From positions 62,760,987 to 62,824,986 of the forward strand of contig OU744726.1 of the NCBI GenBank assembly GCA_916613615.1: DNA of 64,000 bases, given 5' to 3'. The DNA comes from Steromphala cineraria. Taxonomy: Eukaryota; Mollusca; Gastropoda; Trochida; Trochidae. How positions within the stretch are numbered: position 1 is the stretch's first letter; every line of letters starts with the position of its first letter. The notes below the pieces were generated by a model. It was not told the DNA's origin and made no database searches. It worked only from the letters and a program-made list of their open reading frames with translations. Of this stretch, positions 50,901 through 61,115 are shown one piece after another. The position numbers were made by a program, and so were the translations under genes.

Positions 50901-51084
50901 GTCAAGCTTGGAAAGAGCATTTTTTCGCGAGTATTATTTATTATTGTAATTCGATCTAACTAGATCTATAAGATATAAATTTGATATTTATTAACTCACC
51001 ATTCTTTCGAAGACATGTGGCTGCTTCCTTGTCGACAACTCCTTGGTTGAACCTGTTTGGCAATCTTGTGACTCTTCTCGGCAT
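44978..51084 (-). CDS. BEND5-like BEN-domain protein, 9 exons
   Basis: Exons (minus): 51084-51000, 48849-48655, 48446-48375, 47767-47726, 47307-46396, 45993-45944, 45745-45508, 45295-45191, 45003-44978. All introns are GT-AG and the phases join into 574 codons; the ATG follows an in-frame TGA. Residues 29-93 form a HVIVQFEDGK...VALWPPTNRRYSALV module like the N-terminus of BEND5. Residues 94-131 are basic and nuclear-signal-like. Residues 165-240 are proline-rich octapeptide repeats. A short coiled coil lies near 410-432. A BEN-like domain spans about 455-570 (ITLAEGHPLVVPTAWF, then MFQPTDVG, then the WQKIVIEAVR helix). BEN domains bind DNA and recruit chromatin factors. It diverges from the transposase gene within the same TIRs, suggesting an accessory or silencing-modulating role; a captured host gene is the alternative. 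Confidence 0.85.
45345..45415. repeat. AT low-complexity tract
   Basis: Consists almost only of tat/att words in the intron between exons 7 and 8 of the BEN gene. Confidence 0.8.
46808..47215 (-). repeat. Two coding 24-bp minisatellites in BEN gene exon 5
   Basis: On the minus strand one array encodes PPPARSSN about nine times (47000-47215), and a second encodes PPPPRSPT about eight times (46808-46995). Some units lack one codon, always keeping frame. Both have a 24-bp period, the same as the subterminal array. The product is a long Pro/Ser/Arg linker between the basic N-terminal part and the BEN domain. Confidence 0.92.
47535..47620 (+). repeat. Retroelement-like fragment in BEN intron 4
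   Basis: tctcgcatacaatgaaaaaa then gaagttgtcaaccataaatt and cctctgcattata match the family at 29611-29883. It is an insertion in an intron. Confidence 0.5.
48003..48295 (-). mobile_element. TTAA MITE, diverged copy in BEN intron 3
   Basis: The right end cgtgctattgtccct is followed by TTAA at 48296-48299, and several internal segments are recognisable. The left terminus has decayed to acagcatgttttt. It shows that the host family jumped into the larger transposon after, or during, its life in this genome. Confidence 0.75.
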
Positions 51085-51165
51085 TGTGTGTTCGGAATTT
51101 CAGACAAATGTAACGTGAATTGAATGATATTCAAGTGTATGAATGATCACCATTTACTAACATTC

Positions 51166-51173
51166 AATATATA
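51166..51173 (-). promoter_or_regulatory. TATA box for the BEN gene
   Basis: On the minus strand ccctatatattgaatg contains TATATATT, 82 bases upstream of the BEN gene ATG at 51084. Spacing suits a short 5' UTR. Confidence 0.55.
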
Positions 51174-51537
51174 GGGGTCATGCAAAAACAATATTGCGTT
51201 AACAAGGTAGAGGAGTAGACCTTTGTGGTCAATGCCGCTAATTACCCATCGTTGATTGTCCTGGACAGCGATTGCTTATAAAAACATATTTGCAATCTGC
51301 TAATGAGGTAGGCCCCTAAATGTTTTGACAGACATTTTTCGCCATGAGTTGAGGCTGTCATATGACACAATAGGAGAGGCATAATCCCCATTAAAGTGAG
51401 ATGTAGATGTCAGTTGATTGGCAACAGCGGGCATGTTATCTTGCATAAACTACGTTGAGTTAGTCAAAACTAATCATTTTCTTTGTTACTCAATTCCAAT
51501 GAAAGAAGACCGCTTCCGTCGCATCATGTAAAAAGCG

Positions 51538-51546
51538 TATATAAAG
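51538..51546 (+). promoter_or_regulatory. TATA box for the transposase gene
   Basis: TATATAAAG lies about 70 bases upstream of the transposase ATG at 51614, leaving about 40 bases of 5' UTR if transcription starts 30 bases downstream. Confidence 0.6.
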
Positions 51547-51613
51547 TTCAGTGAGACGTGTTCAATTGAAATCATTGTTCGATGCCGTTTCCATGGTGTG
51601 AGCGGAAAGCAGC

Positions 51614-54600
51614 ATGGCTGAAGGTTTGTACTCTTTATGAAATTTAATCATGCATTTAGGTTGTTCTCAAATGTATTTCAACCTGCTCATTTCCACAAAT
51701 AATAGTTTTCTGCCTATGACCTTTCGAGATATTTTTAGATTACTTAATTGAAATATGGCTTACATATTTTTACATGTACGCGTGTTCTGATAGTAGCATT
51801 ATAGGCCTATATCGTTGGATGTAACGTACAGTCTGTAGTTTATATACAACCGTGTCGGGTAGATTACGCGGATTGTAAAGATACGCACTTTGACAAAAGT
51901 TAATCTAGTAATTGCACATTAAGTGTTACACTGTATTTTTTCACACGTGGTCTATCTTTTAAATTTAGAAGATAATAAGAGGTTTCAGATTGCTGTAAAA
52001 GAGTATAATGTTGAACAGCAGCACAAAACAGTGACATGTTTGTACAAATTTATCGTCATCAAATGTTTGTTTCTCCCATATCAAATGTCAATGGAAACCA
52101 TCCTACAATCTATTTGTCATTCCTTGAACATCTGAAAACAGTTTTAAAATCTATAAATATTATAGAATTGAAAATATTAGGTGTATTCAGATCCTGCCTG
52201 CGTATCTTTAGGCTACATTTCTGGAACTTCCCGAATAGGGTGTAGTCGTTAGAAAACGGTCGTTCACAAAAGAAATTCCACTTGTCAGTTTAACAATAAA
52301 CTTTCACATGGACATCTATAGGGTTTTCTCATATCTTGTAATTTCCTGACATGACTGATCATTTATCTCTTAGGTGCGTATCTTTACCCGTCAGCACTGT
52401 ATATCCATCTTCATTTACGAATGAGCTTTTTCTTCATAGTATGAAGATATGAAGGCTTATATTTTTGCGTAATTCCTTCGTGTGTACATATATAATAATA
52501 CCATGTTTTGAACTTTCAGAAGCATACAAGATTAATCGTTGCGGAGCTAAAAGACCTCGGGCCTACCAGACACGATCAAAGTCGTATTCCACAAGGTAAA
52601 GAAACTTTTATGGCGAATAGCAGTAGCGTAGGGAATTAATTACGACAGGCTTAGGAGTCGTTGTGCCAAAGATAAATACTTAGATAAATGTCTAATGTTA
52701 AGTTGTATAAATTAATAACTGTTATTCAGATATTGGTTATAAAAGCAGTGGAATGCAAGTTTAGTAAGCCACCAGGACAATTATTTACAGTGTTGGCAGA
52801 AAGAACAATATTTTTATGGGATTATTTTATTAATCTAATTGTTTAATATTGTAAGATTGGATTTAAGAGGATTTATAGAAAGTGGTATTTGGAATGGAAT
52901 TTTCAATTGGTATTTATGTCCGATATCAAAATAAAATAATTAATCAAACAATATCAGTAAGAAACAATGTTCACATGAGATACTTGTTGGTAAATGAATC
53001 ATGACTAAATAATATCATACTGCTTGTATTAATATATTCATGTTATTGGTATATATGACCAATATGTGGGTGAATTTTGTCCTAGGTGAACATGCAGTAT
53101 GTAATATTGGGTACTCAATTATATTTTTTACAGTGGTACAAGTAAAACAGTTAAATTGAAAGTAATTGTGTGGGATCATGATGTATGTATATATATGTAA
53201 ATATTATTTAATTCATTTCAGGTTTCAATCAGAAATCAGGAAGACAGTCGACGCAGTTGGGAGAGTGCGACCAACAAAGTATGCCACAAGATCACATACA
53301 ACACCAAACTTAGTGGAGGACCTGGTTGACAGTGATGTCCAGATTGACAGTGTCCAGATTGACAGTGTCCAGATTGACAGTGTCCAGGTCAACAGTGATG
53401 TCCAGGTCAACAGTGATGTCCAGATTGACAGTGATGACCAGAATGTGCATGGCCATGTAGAAAGGTTTGTACATTCACTAATTTTGTATAACATTGTTAT
53501 TTATTGTTATATTATTATTTGTTATAAGAAGGAATGGGATATTTGTAAACAAGCTAATACCCTGTCGGATACAAATACACCAAAACATGTCATGATGAAT
53601 AATTGAATATATACAATACAATGGTATATATACATGTAAATTGTACACCAATAAAATCAGTATAATTATTAATATAACCATGCATATCTCAAAATGCAGT
53701 ACAAACATTTCCCTTTTTTATTGTATTCATTTAAAGTACTAAAGTCCCCATAATGTATAATACTTGTTTTGTATGTTATGATTTGAAGGTACATGAAAAC
53801 ATTCCCCTGTAAAGAAATACTGTAAATCAGTATAGTGCTTGCTTAATTTTTAAAAACCATTATACTTAGTATATAGTATTTATTATGATTTCAGGAATTC
53901 AGATAGTGCCTCACAAGTTCCTTCACTTGATCCTGACCAAATGTCCAGAGATCAAAAAGGTGATTATTTGATGTAAACTTACATGAATTTAAAGCTTTAT
54001 TTACTTTTTTTGTTAAGTAACTTCATGATAACCTTATCTTACTTACCACAAAGTTAAAGTAACACAGGATTGCATTATGATGTCAGTGATAATGAATTAG
54101 ATATGTGTGTCACAGTCATTAAGAGGTGCAGCTGTAATTCTAAAAACAATTGATACAAAATATCACTGTTGAACATTGCTTATGTTAAACTTCTTTGTTC
54201 AGGTATGAAGCAGAGGATTTCTGAGATACTCAAGGACTTCAGTGGTGAACCTACCAGCATTGAGGATCAGGACGAGTTGGAGGATGATTCTGACACAGAA
54301 CATGAAGAAGAATCCCCTGATGAAGATGATGACGGTCCTATCTATGAAGGCCATTGGATGACAGTGTCTGTGTCAGTGATGATGATCATGCTTTTCAGCA
54401 TGGCACATGGTGTAACTGGAGTTCAGTTAGCTGATTTGCTGACACTTGTAGGACTTCATTGCCTCTCAGTACCAAATGCCTTGAAGAGCATCCATAGACT
54501 GCGGAAACATTTTTCTCAACTTGACTCTCCCCTTAAGAGACATTTTTACTGTTCTTTCTGCCATTTACATGTAAATCAAAATGATGTGCTGTGTCCGAAT

Positions 54601-56556
54601 ACTTTCTGTTCCAAAGATTTAACTTCTGCTAAAGCAAAATCATATTTTCTAACTATACCAATTGTCCATCAACTTCAATCTCTATTTCAAAACACTGACT
54701 TTGTAAAAGGAATTGGCCACAGATTTCGACGACAAAAGAACAACACAATTGATGACATTTATGATGGAAACATCTATCAGAAGTTTGTGCAAGATAGTTT
54801 ATTATCTGAAGACCAACCATACAACTTATCATTTACTGTAAACACGGATGGAATTCCTCTTTTCAAGAGCTCGAAGATGTCCTTGTGGCCAGTTTATCTG
54901 ATGATAAATGAACTACCTCATCACATGAGGAAACAAAAATCCAACATGGTATTCTATGGAATATGGTTTGGGACAAGTAAACCCACATTTCCAACATTTT
55001 GTGCTCCATTACATTCAGCTTTGTCTAAATTAGAAACAGATGGTGTGTCTGTAGAAATTGGTAACAATCATGTCAACATCAAGTGCTTTTTATTGGCGTT
55101 ATCAGCTGACTTGCCGGCAAGAGCTGCAGCCTTAAATATGAATCAATTCAATGGTGCCTATTGCTGTATTAGATGCACCCAAAAAGGAGAGAGTTGGCGA
55201 AGTGAGAAAGGGGGTACTGTTCATATTTTTCCCTTCCAGGCTGATGATCCTTGTGGCCCAGAGAGGCAAAGTGAGGAATCGCTGAGGCATGCATATACAG
55301 CAAGTGAAAGCTGTTCAACTCAGTTTGGCATTAAGGGTCCTTCATTTTTTATGGCTCTCTCAAGTTTTGATTATGTGAGATCTGTATCCTTTGATTACAT
55401 GCATGGTGTGTTATTGGGTGTTACCAAGTTGCTAATGTCCTTGTGGTTTCTTCCTGTCCATTCAAGTTTGTGTTTCTCATTGGTTCCCTTGTTGAGTTGG
55501 GTAGATTCCAATCTGTGTCAGATGAGGCCACCAGGTAATGTCTCAAGACGTCCTCGATCAATTGCTGACCATTTTAAGTTTTGGAAAGCATCTGAATTTA
55601 GGGCCTGGCTCTTCCATTATTCTCTTCCTTTGTTGAGAGGTGTTATGGGCTATACTTATTACTACCACTATGCTTGTTTTGTGGAGGCAATTACTATCTT
55701 ATCTGGAGATAGCATACCAAGGGAAAGTGTTCATCGGGCAGATCATTTGCTTAGGTACTTTGTGTTCATGTTTGCACCTCTTTATGGTGACAGGTATGTT
55801 ACCTTAAATGTACATTCACTGCTTCATTTGAGTCAGGCTGTTGAGGATTTAGGACCGCTCTGGGTTCAGTCATGTTTTGCATTTGAAAGTGTTAATGGCA
55901 GCATTGTTGGCATGTTCCATGGTACACAACATGTGGACTTGCAGATAATGTCTTCTGTCAACATGATGCAACTCATGCCATCAGTTTTGTCAAGGTTATC
56001 GTCCGATTCACCCGCTTTGAGTTTTGTGAATAAATTGTGTAGGCTTTCCAAGTTGACTCAAGTTTCTGTAAAGGAGGGTTTTCGCTTTCTTGGTGCATCT
56101 TACAGTGAGGAACTTGGTATGATTGAGAATAGACTTCTTGTTAAGTATCTTCAGCATCAATGGAGAGCACAGCGGTTTTTTAAACGTTGCTTGGTTAATG
56201 GTGTAGTTTTCCACTCTGCTGATTATGGTAGGGGTCTCACTAAGGATTCCTCTTATGCAAGATACAAAGTCAATGGCACGCTCAGGTTTGGTTGTATCAA
56301 GTGGTTTGTGGAGTGTGATGGTGTGAAAAGTGCGGTTTGTCTGTCTCCATTGGTTGAGGGACAGTCAATGCTGGAGGTGTATGGGCAGCAGGAAGACCTC
56401 ATGACCCTGAAGATCACATCAGTGCTGTGCATGAAGCCAAGCCAACAATTTGACATTGTTGACGTGCACAGTCTGATGGATCTTCTTGTTTTCATGGAGG
56501 TTGATGGTGTTTTTTATGTGTCAAGTCAGCCGAATATGGTTGAGAAGGACTTATAG
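51614..56556 (+). CDS. CACTA/EnSpm-type (tnp2-like) DDE transposase, 5 exons
   Basis: Exons: 51614-51623, 52520-52595, 53222-53464, 53895-53959, 54203-56556. All introns are GT-AG and the phases join into 915 codons; the ATG follows an in-frame TGA. Residues 1-130 are basic, then carry a VQIDS repeat (from exon 3). An acidic stretch covers about 150-176. A CxxC...CxxxxC zinc-ribbon-like pair lies at about 248-267. The core matches tnp2 transposases: NTDGIPLF (D347), ADLPAR (D434) followed by a CCIRC knuckle, FDYMHGVLLG (about 529) and FAFESVNG (E693). These correspond to the plant TDG, NDFPA, D-x-MH and PIERYLG motifs, so the DDE triad is D347, D434, E693. It cuts and pastes the element by binding its ends. 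No frameshift or stop breaks it, so it may be active. Confidence 0.93.
53330..53445 (+). repeat. Coding 15/18-bp repeat in transposase exon 3
   Basis: gacagtgtccagatt and its variants repeat, encoding VQIDS/VQVNSD units. The frame is always kept. The repeat adds an acidic, disordered stretch to the transposase N-terminal region. Confidence 0.88.
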
Positions 56557-57180
56557 TTTTATTGAAAGTTCTGCCATTGTTGACGCGCACAGCCTGGTTT
56601 AGAAAGTCAGTTGATTAGCTGTTGTCTTGATTTTCTGGGGTGAAAATTTTCAACAATTAAGTTGATTACGGTCAAATAACATTTAAAAAAAGAAAGATTT
56701 TAACCTGAATTCTGGTGGATCTACTTGTTTTCCTGGAGGTTGAAGGTGTATTTTATGTCTATTTTAAGTAAACCATGCAAATATGTTTGAGAAGGACTTA
56801 TAGTACGTTTTATTGAAATTTCTGCCATTGTTGACGTGCACAGCCTGGATGAGAAAGTCTGTTGATTAGCTGTTGTCTTGATTTTCTGGGGTGAAAATTT
56901 TTAACAATTAAGTTGATTACGGTCAAATAAAATTTGAAAAGATTTTAACCTGAATTCTGGTGGATCTTCTTGTTTTCATGAAGGTTGATGGTGTTTTTTA
57001 TGTGTCAAGTCAGCCGAATATGTTTGAGAAGGACTTATAGTACGTTTTATTGAAAGTTCTGCCATTGTTGACGTGCACAGTCTGGTTTAGAAAGTCAGTT
57101 GATTAGCTGTTGTCTTGATTTTCTGGGGTGAAAATTTTCAACAATTAAGTTGATTACGGTCAAACCAAGTCTTTTAAAAA
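56473..57180 (+). repeat. Three-copy tandem of transposase 3' end plus 3' UTR, about 240-bp unit
   Basis: The last 84 coding bases (ctgatggatcttcttg to gaaggacttatag) plus roughly 150 bases of 3' UTR (ccattgttgacg, then ggtgaaaattttcaacaatt) are repeated at about 56473, 56711 and 56954. The stop codon of unit 1 is the used one; units 2 and 3 are untranslated copies. Units 1 and 3 are more alike than unit 2. Confidence 0.92.
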
Positions 57181-57245
57181 AGACATTAACCTGAATTCAT
57201 GGAAATCAAAATTGTATAATATTTGAATGAAAAACTTTGTAAACA

Positions 57246-57251
57246 AATAAA
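57246..57251 (+). terminator. Candidate poly(A) signal for the transposase
   Basis: AATAAA lies downstream of the triplicated 3' end. An earlier AATAAA at 56926-56931 falls inside repeat unit 2, and another is at 57567-57572; which is used cannot be told. Confidence 0.45.
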
Positions 57252-57645
57252 AACAGCCATGAAAAAGTAAATCTAAAGGATGAACATATTATAAATGTTA
57301 ATTCTTAGTAAAAGGCTCTCAAGAAAATTTGAACCCCTTATGTTGAACAATACATGGTTGGAGGATGTTATTATGTCTGTATAGGACTGGGATCTGTTAT
57401 GGGACTGTCTGCTTTTTGTCTCAAACACTGATAATTATGGTTGACAAACACTGAAATGTTGAAAATGTACATCAAAAACTCAAAGCACAAACATAGATGA
57501 TTCATTGTTATGTTTGAACAAATACAATTTAAAATGTGAAATGTTGTTACTTGAACTGTTGAAACCAATAAACTGACTCGAACATGCATAAATGACTCAA
57601 TTATGTTCTTATTTCTCTACACAGCATGACTGATCATCCTTGGCA

Positions 57646-57706
57646 CAGTGCGGCAATGTAACCTCTTAATCAGCCATCTAATTAAGAGTAGAAACATTGC
57701 CGCACA
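57646..57706. repeat. Subterminal hairpin at the right transposon end
   Basis: gtgcggcaatgt is matched by acattgccgcac, and ctcttaat by attaagag, around a 10-base loop. Each arm resembles the unit of the left subterminal array (gcggcatgcg...ctcttattag), but here two copies face each other. It lies about 115 bp inside the right end. Confidence 0.8.
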
Positions 57707-57821
57707 CATTTGGTTTAATGAGCAACAACCGTTCCGCTCGTTAGGTAATGTTTTGCTCAGAGAAAAAACACAGCTGCAATGTTGCTAAACCATTGTGGCA
57801 CTGTATAAATTTTTGTAAGGG

Positions 57822-58493
57822 ACTAGTATGTCAGAGATATATTTTCAAATGTGGCTATGGCATATTGAACCTTTGGATTTGCTTTGCATCCAACTATATC
57901 AACGTTCCAATGATGAATTCCTAAATGAAATATACATACACCATCAGTTGATCACGGTTGAATGCATGATTCTAATGGGTTTTGTTGGAATATCAATTAT
58001 TACCAGTACATTAATGTAACCAGCTTTAGTCAATGAGTCAGGTATATGGCCCAGGAGAATCATGTTACAAAAAGCATTTCAGTCTTCTCTGTCATATTAT
58101 CCATCGTTATTACCTACTAGAGTAGTTGTATAGGGGTCACATATTTCACACAATCTCCTAGGGCAAAATATCACTTTCGTTGTGACGTCATGTACTAAAC
58201 AATGCTTTGACATCCCAGATCATCTATGACAATTCATTCTATTGTGAAGACAACAGCTTAAGGTCTATGTTTGGAGGCATATTTTGATTATTTGCTTCTG
58301 TAATTAACAGGCTCAGAACACCCCTTGTTCTGGTACTGAACCCGATCGGGATAAAAAAATCAAAACGATGGAGAAAAGTGTCTCTTTTCACATCAGCTCA
58401 CCATGACAAATGAATCCTCAGGTTAACTAACTTTTCGGCCAGCTATCTGCAAAAAGTGCAATTCAAAACGGTACCACAATTTGGTCGCTGCCT
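57822..58493. other. Non-coding interval
   Basis: Right flank of the large transposon. No gene recognised. Confidence 0.5.
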
Positions 58494-58502
58494 AGTCCAA
58501 AC

Positions 58503-58771
58503 CAGTCTAAGTAAACCTAGCCTCAATATGATCCGTTTACCTCCTATACTGAGTCTACAAAAGCCTAGTAGAGGGTTGCGTCAGCCCACGTATCGAATTG
58601 ACCAATCAGAACTCATCTTACCAAGCCGCAATAGTCGACCTACCTTCGCACGTATAACGTTGGAGGGTCATAGGTTGCAGAAAGGTCAGCTGACGCGACC
58701 GTCTACTAGACCTTTCTAGACTCAGCATAGGAGTGAAACGGATAATATTGAGGCTAGGTTTACTCAGACTG
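58503..58771. mobile_element. Fold-back MITE with 9-bp target duplication, Mutator-like
   Basis: Flanked by an exact 9-bp duplication AGTCCAAAC at 58494-58502 and 58772-58780. The 269-bp element is nearly all inverted repeat: arms of about 90 bp start CAGTCTAAGTAAACCTAGCC on the left and CAGTCTGAGTAAACCTAGCC, inverted, on the right. Overlapping 65-87 codon ORFs on both strands arise from the palindrome. The 9-bp duplication and long TIRs indicate a Mutator-type enzyme. Confidence 0.88.
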
Positions 58772-58780
58772 AGTCCAAAC

Positions 58781-59324
58781 AGATGTCTGCTTTTGCACAT
58801 AATCGTCACCATCATTATTTATCAATGCTATTATATAGGTCTTTTTGAATTTGAATATCATGTATTTTGTTTAATATAGAAAACAATAGAAACCTGCTTT
58901 CCTAGATGCTTTAATTCAAGAAAATTGATTAAACTTGAAATAGTTAATAATGTTAACTGAATGCCATGAAAACTTACTAAATTGTTATCATTGATTCATC
59001 ATCTTGTTAATAATATAGAAGTCAATTTTGAATTTTCTGTTACATTTTGCAAATAAAAGTAGTCGATCCTTATTCGATTATTATTTATGTATCAGTAGTC
59101 GTATCATGCCGTCTATTTCATCATCATTGTTCTGATATGTGAGCCACGCTTAATCATGTGGAAACCTAGTTAACCTATGAATCCAAAAGGCTAATTGATA
59201 TTCCATGGTTTTTGCAATGCATTATGCGAGACTGTGTTGAGTTCAATAACCAACATCTTGTACAAGCAAGATTAGGATGAAAGAAAATCTCAATATACTG
59301 TCAATGAGAAAATTTGGGATAGTA
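58781..59324. other. Non-coding interval
   Basis: Nothing recognised. Confidence 0.5.
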
Positions 59325-59690
59325 AAATAATAATAATAATAGTCCATTTATATAGCGCACATATCCATGCACATTGCATGCTCAAAGCGCTGAGTGACAT
59401 ATTACCCCTGGTCAACGAGTACAGAACACTCCCTAAGGAGAATACAACCGTTCGCCTGTCAGGCGCTCAAGGTTCAAATTCAGACTACCATCGTATCATA
59501 CCAGGTACCCAATTACTGCTGGGTGGACAGAGGCACGCTTCGAACTAAGTCACTTACCCAGGGTGACACCACAAGTTTCTCAACTCATGTCTCAGTATGG
59601 GACAGGGAATCAACCCTTCAAACTCTCAGATTATCCAGCAGAAGTATTCTGATAGCGGTCGACTGAGCATTGCACAGGACCACGTGCCAC
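59325..59690 (-). mobile_element. tRNA-derived SINE, minus strand, with (ATT)n tail
   Basis: On the minus strand the tRNA-like head (gcaatgctcagtcgaccgct, then agggttgattccc as a degenerate B box) is followed by the core ctctgtccacccagcag and ttgggtacctgg. The end has cgctttgagcatgc, then gcgctatataaatggactat and (att)n. It shares the core and tail with the SINE at 43115-43330. Confidence 0.72.
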
Positions 59691-60754
59691 CACAATAAAA
59701 CTCAATTATAAATATAACGTATATCAGCTTATCTTTGTATGATGTAACTCTTGCTGCTAGTGGCTAAAATATTGCCAAAGTGGTGTTATCAATATAAAAT
59801 GAATTTCAAAATCTATTAAATCATTGTCAAAATGGGAAAATAAAAATTTTCAAGCCAATCCATATTTAAAAATAACAGGTTCGGTAAAGCACATTTTTAG
59901 GCTTTGAATCAATTCACTTTTTTTGTATCAAAAGAAAGCAATTGAAATTGATTTTCCCCTAATGATTTGAATTTGACTCTGGGGTTATAAACAAGAAAAC
60001 AATTTATCACATTTGCAGGGATAATTTTGTTATCATTCCAAATGTCAGTTGGCATATTGAGTTACTGGCGGGAATGGTGTACAGCTTACTCTGGAAGTCA
60101 TTGAGGGCAAAAATATTGGAAATAAGAAGTCAATAGCTAGGAAAGAGAATTTGGAAATTACAACAATTTATTGCTGCTTCTGAAATCATGGGATGAATCT
60201 AATAGAAAAGACCATATGTACGGTTAAATGTTTTTCTTTGATTTGATTTAGAGGTTTCCCAAATAGATTTTGCAAAGTTCGCTGAATTTAGCTGATAAGA
60301 TTTAATGAAAAAGTTATATTCATGTGCTTACTTACAAAACTTTAGTCGTTCTTATAATTCTTTTTCAAAACTTTTAATTCAAGTCTGACTTTACTTTGAA
60401 GGAAAATGATGATAGAGAGGGAATTTAAGTGCATGAATTCTAAAAGCTTGGCAACATAATTTCTTTCTAAAGAGTTTTTACAAAATGTATGAATTATTTA
60501 CTGTTGAAGATTTTACTGAATTGTAATTACATGTACCTATGAAAACATTCTCTTTAAATGTAGAAATAAACTCTTTAAGGTGAAATTTGTTATAAGTTTT
60601 TTGTGGGCTTTTTAAACTCAGGAAAGTTCTTGTTTTTCAGTTCTTCAACTTATAAAAAACTACTAAAAGACAAAATTGATGCAAAAAATAAAAGAAAAAC
60701 CCTACCATAGTATTTTTATGGTTTTTGTTGTCAAGTCTTTGTTTGGCCATGTTC
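59691..60754. other. Non-coding interval
   Basis: Nothing recognised. Confidence 0.5.
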
Positions 60755-60758
60755 TTAA

Positions 60759-61115
60759 AGGGGCAGTAGCAAATTTTTTAGAGGGACTATTAGGTGATGT
60801 CATGAAAATAAAAATAAATGGTTCCAATCTAAAGACAATGTATTTAAATTAAATGAAGCAGTAATAAATCAAATATGTAATGTAAGGTTAAGCTATGTGA
60901 TTCCTTTTCTTACACAAAATGAATTAAAGGTGTTCACACAAAAATGGCTGCCAATGGATTTTATGTGAATCCTTAAAATTTGTTCTCTGACTATGGCTGA
61001 TTGGTTTGTGCAATGAGATTTTTGTCACTATCAAAGTAATACATTAAGCATTAACGTACAATTATCAGTGGAAAAATGAAAATATAAAATTGTCAAAAAA
61101 CGTGCTACTGCCCCT
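60759..61115 (+). mobile_element. TTAA MITE, full copy
   Basis: TTAA at 60755-60758 and 61116-61119; full ends and internal segments, with slight decay of the left end (gcagtagcaaatt). Confidence 0.92.

Larger units (their letters stand above)
51085..51613. promoter_or_regulatory. Bidirectional promoter interval between BEN and transposase genes
   Basis: The two start codons lie 529 bp apart on opposite strands, with no other gene between. A TATA box faces each gene (51166-51173 on minus, 51538-51546 on plus). Shared control of a transposase and an accessory protein is the simplest reading. Confidence 0.6.
43371..57821. mobile_element. Candidate 14.45-kb CACTA/EnSpm-like transposon with transposase and BEN-domain gene
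   Basis: The left end is CCCTTACAAAAA at 43371-43382. The right end is its exact inverse, TTTTTGTAAGGG, at 57810-57821. AC lies directly outside each end (43369-43370 and 57822-57823), an apparent 2-bp duplication. Both subterminal zones contain gcggca, cattgc/gttgca and caaccgttcc words. Inside are two intact, divergent, spliced genes: a tnp2-like transposase on plus and a BEND5-like BEN protein on minus. Secondary insertions (a TTAA MITE, a SINE, a retroelement fragment) sit in introns or flanks, so the copy is not brand new, yet both reading frames are intact. The terminal match is short, so the borders need comparison with other copies. Confidence 0.72.

Noticed and set aside
58456..58815. 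87- and 65-codon ORFs on both strands
   Set aside because: Both come from the long inverted arms of the fold-back element.
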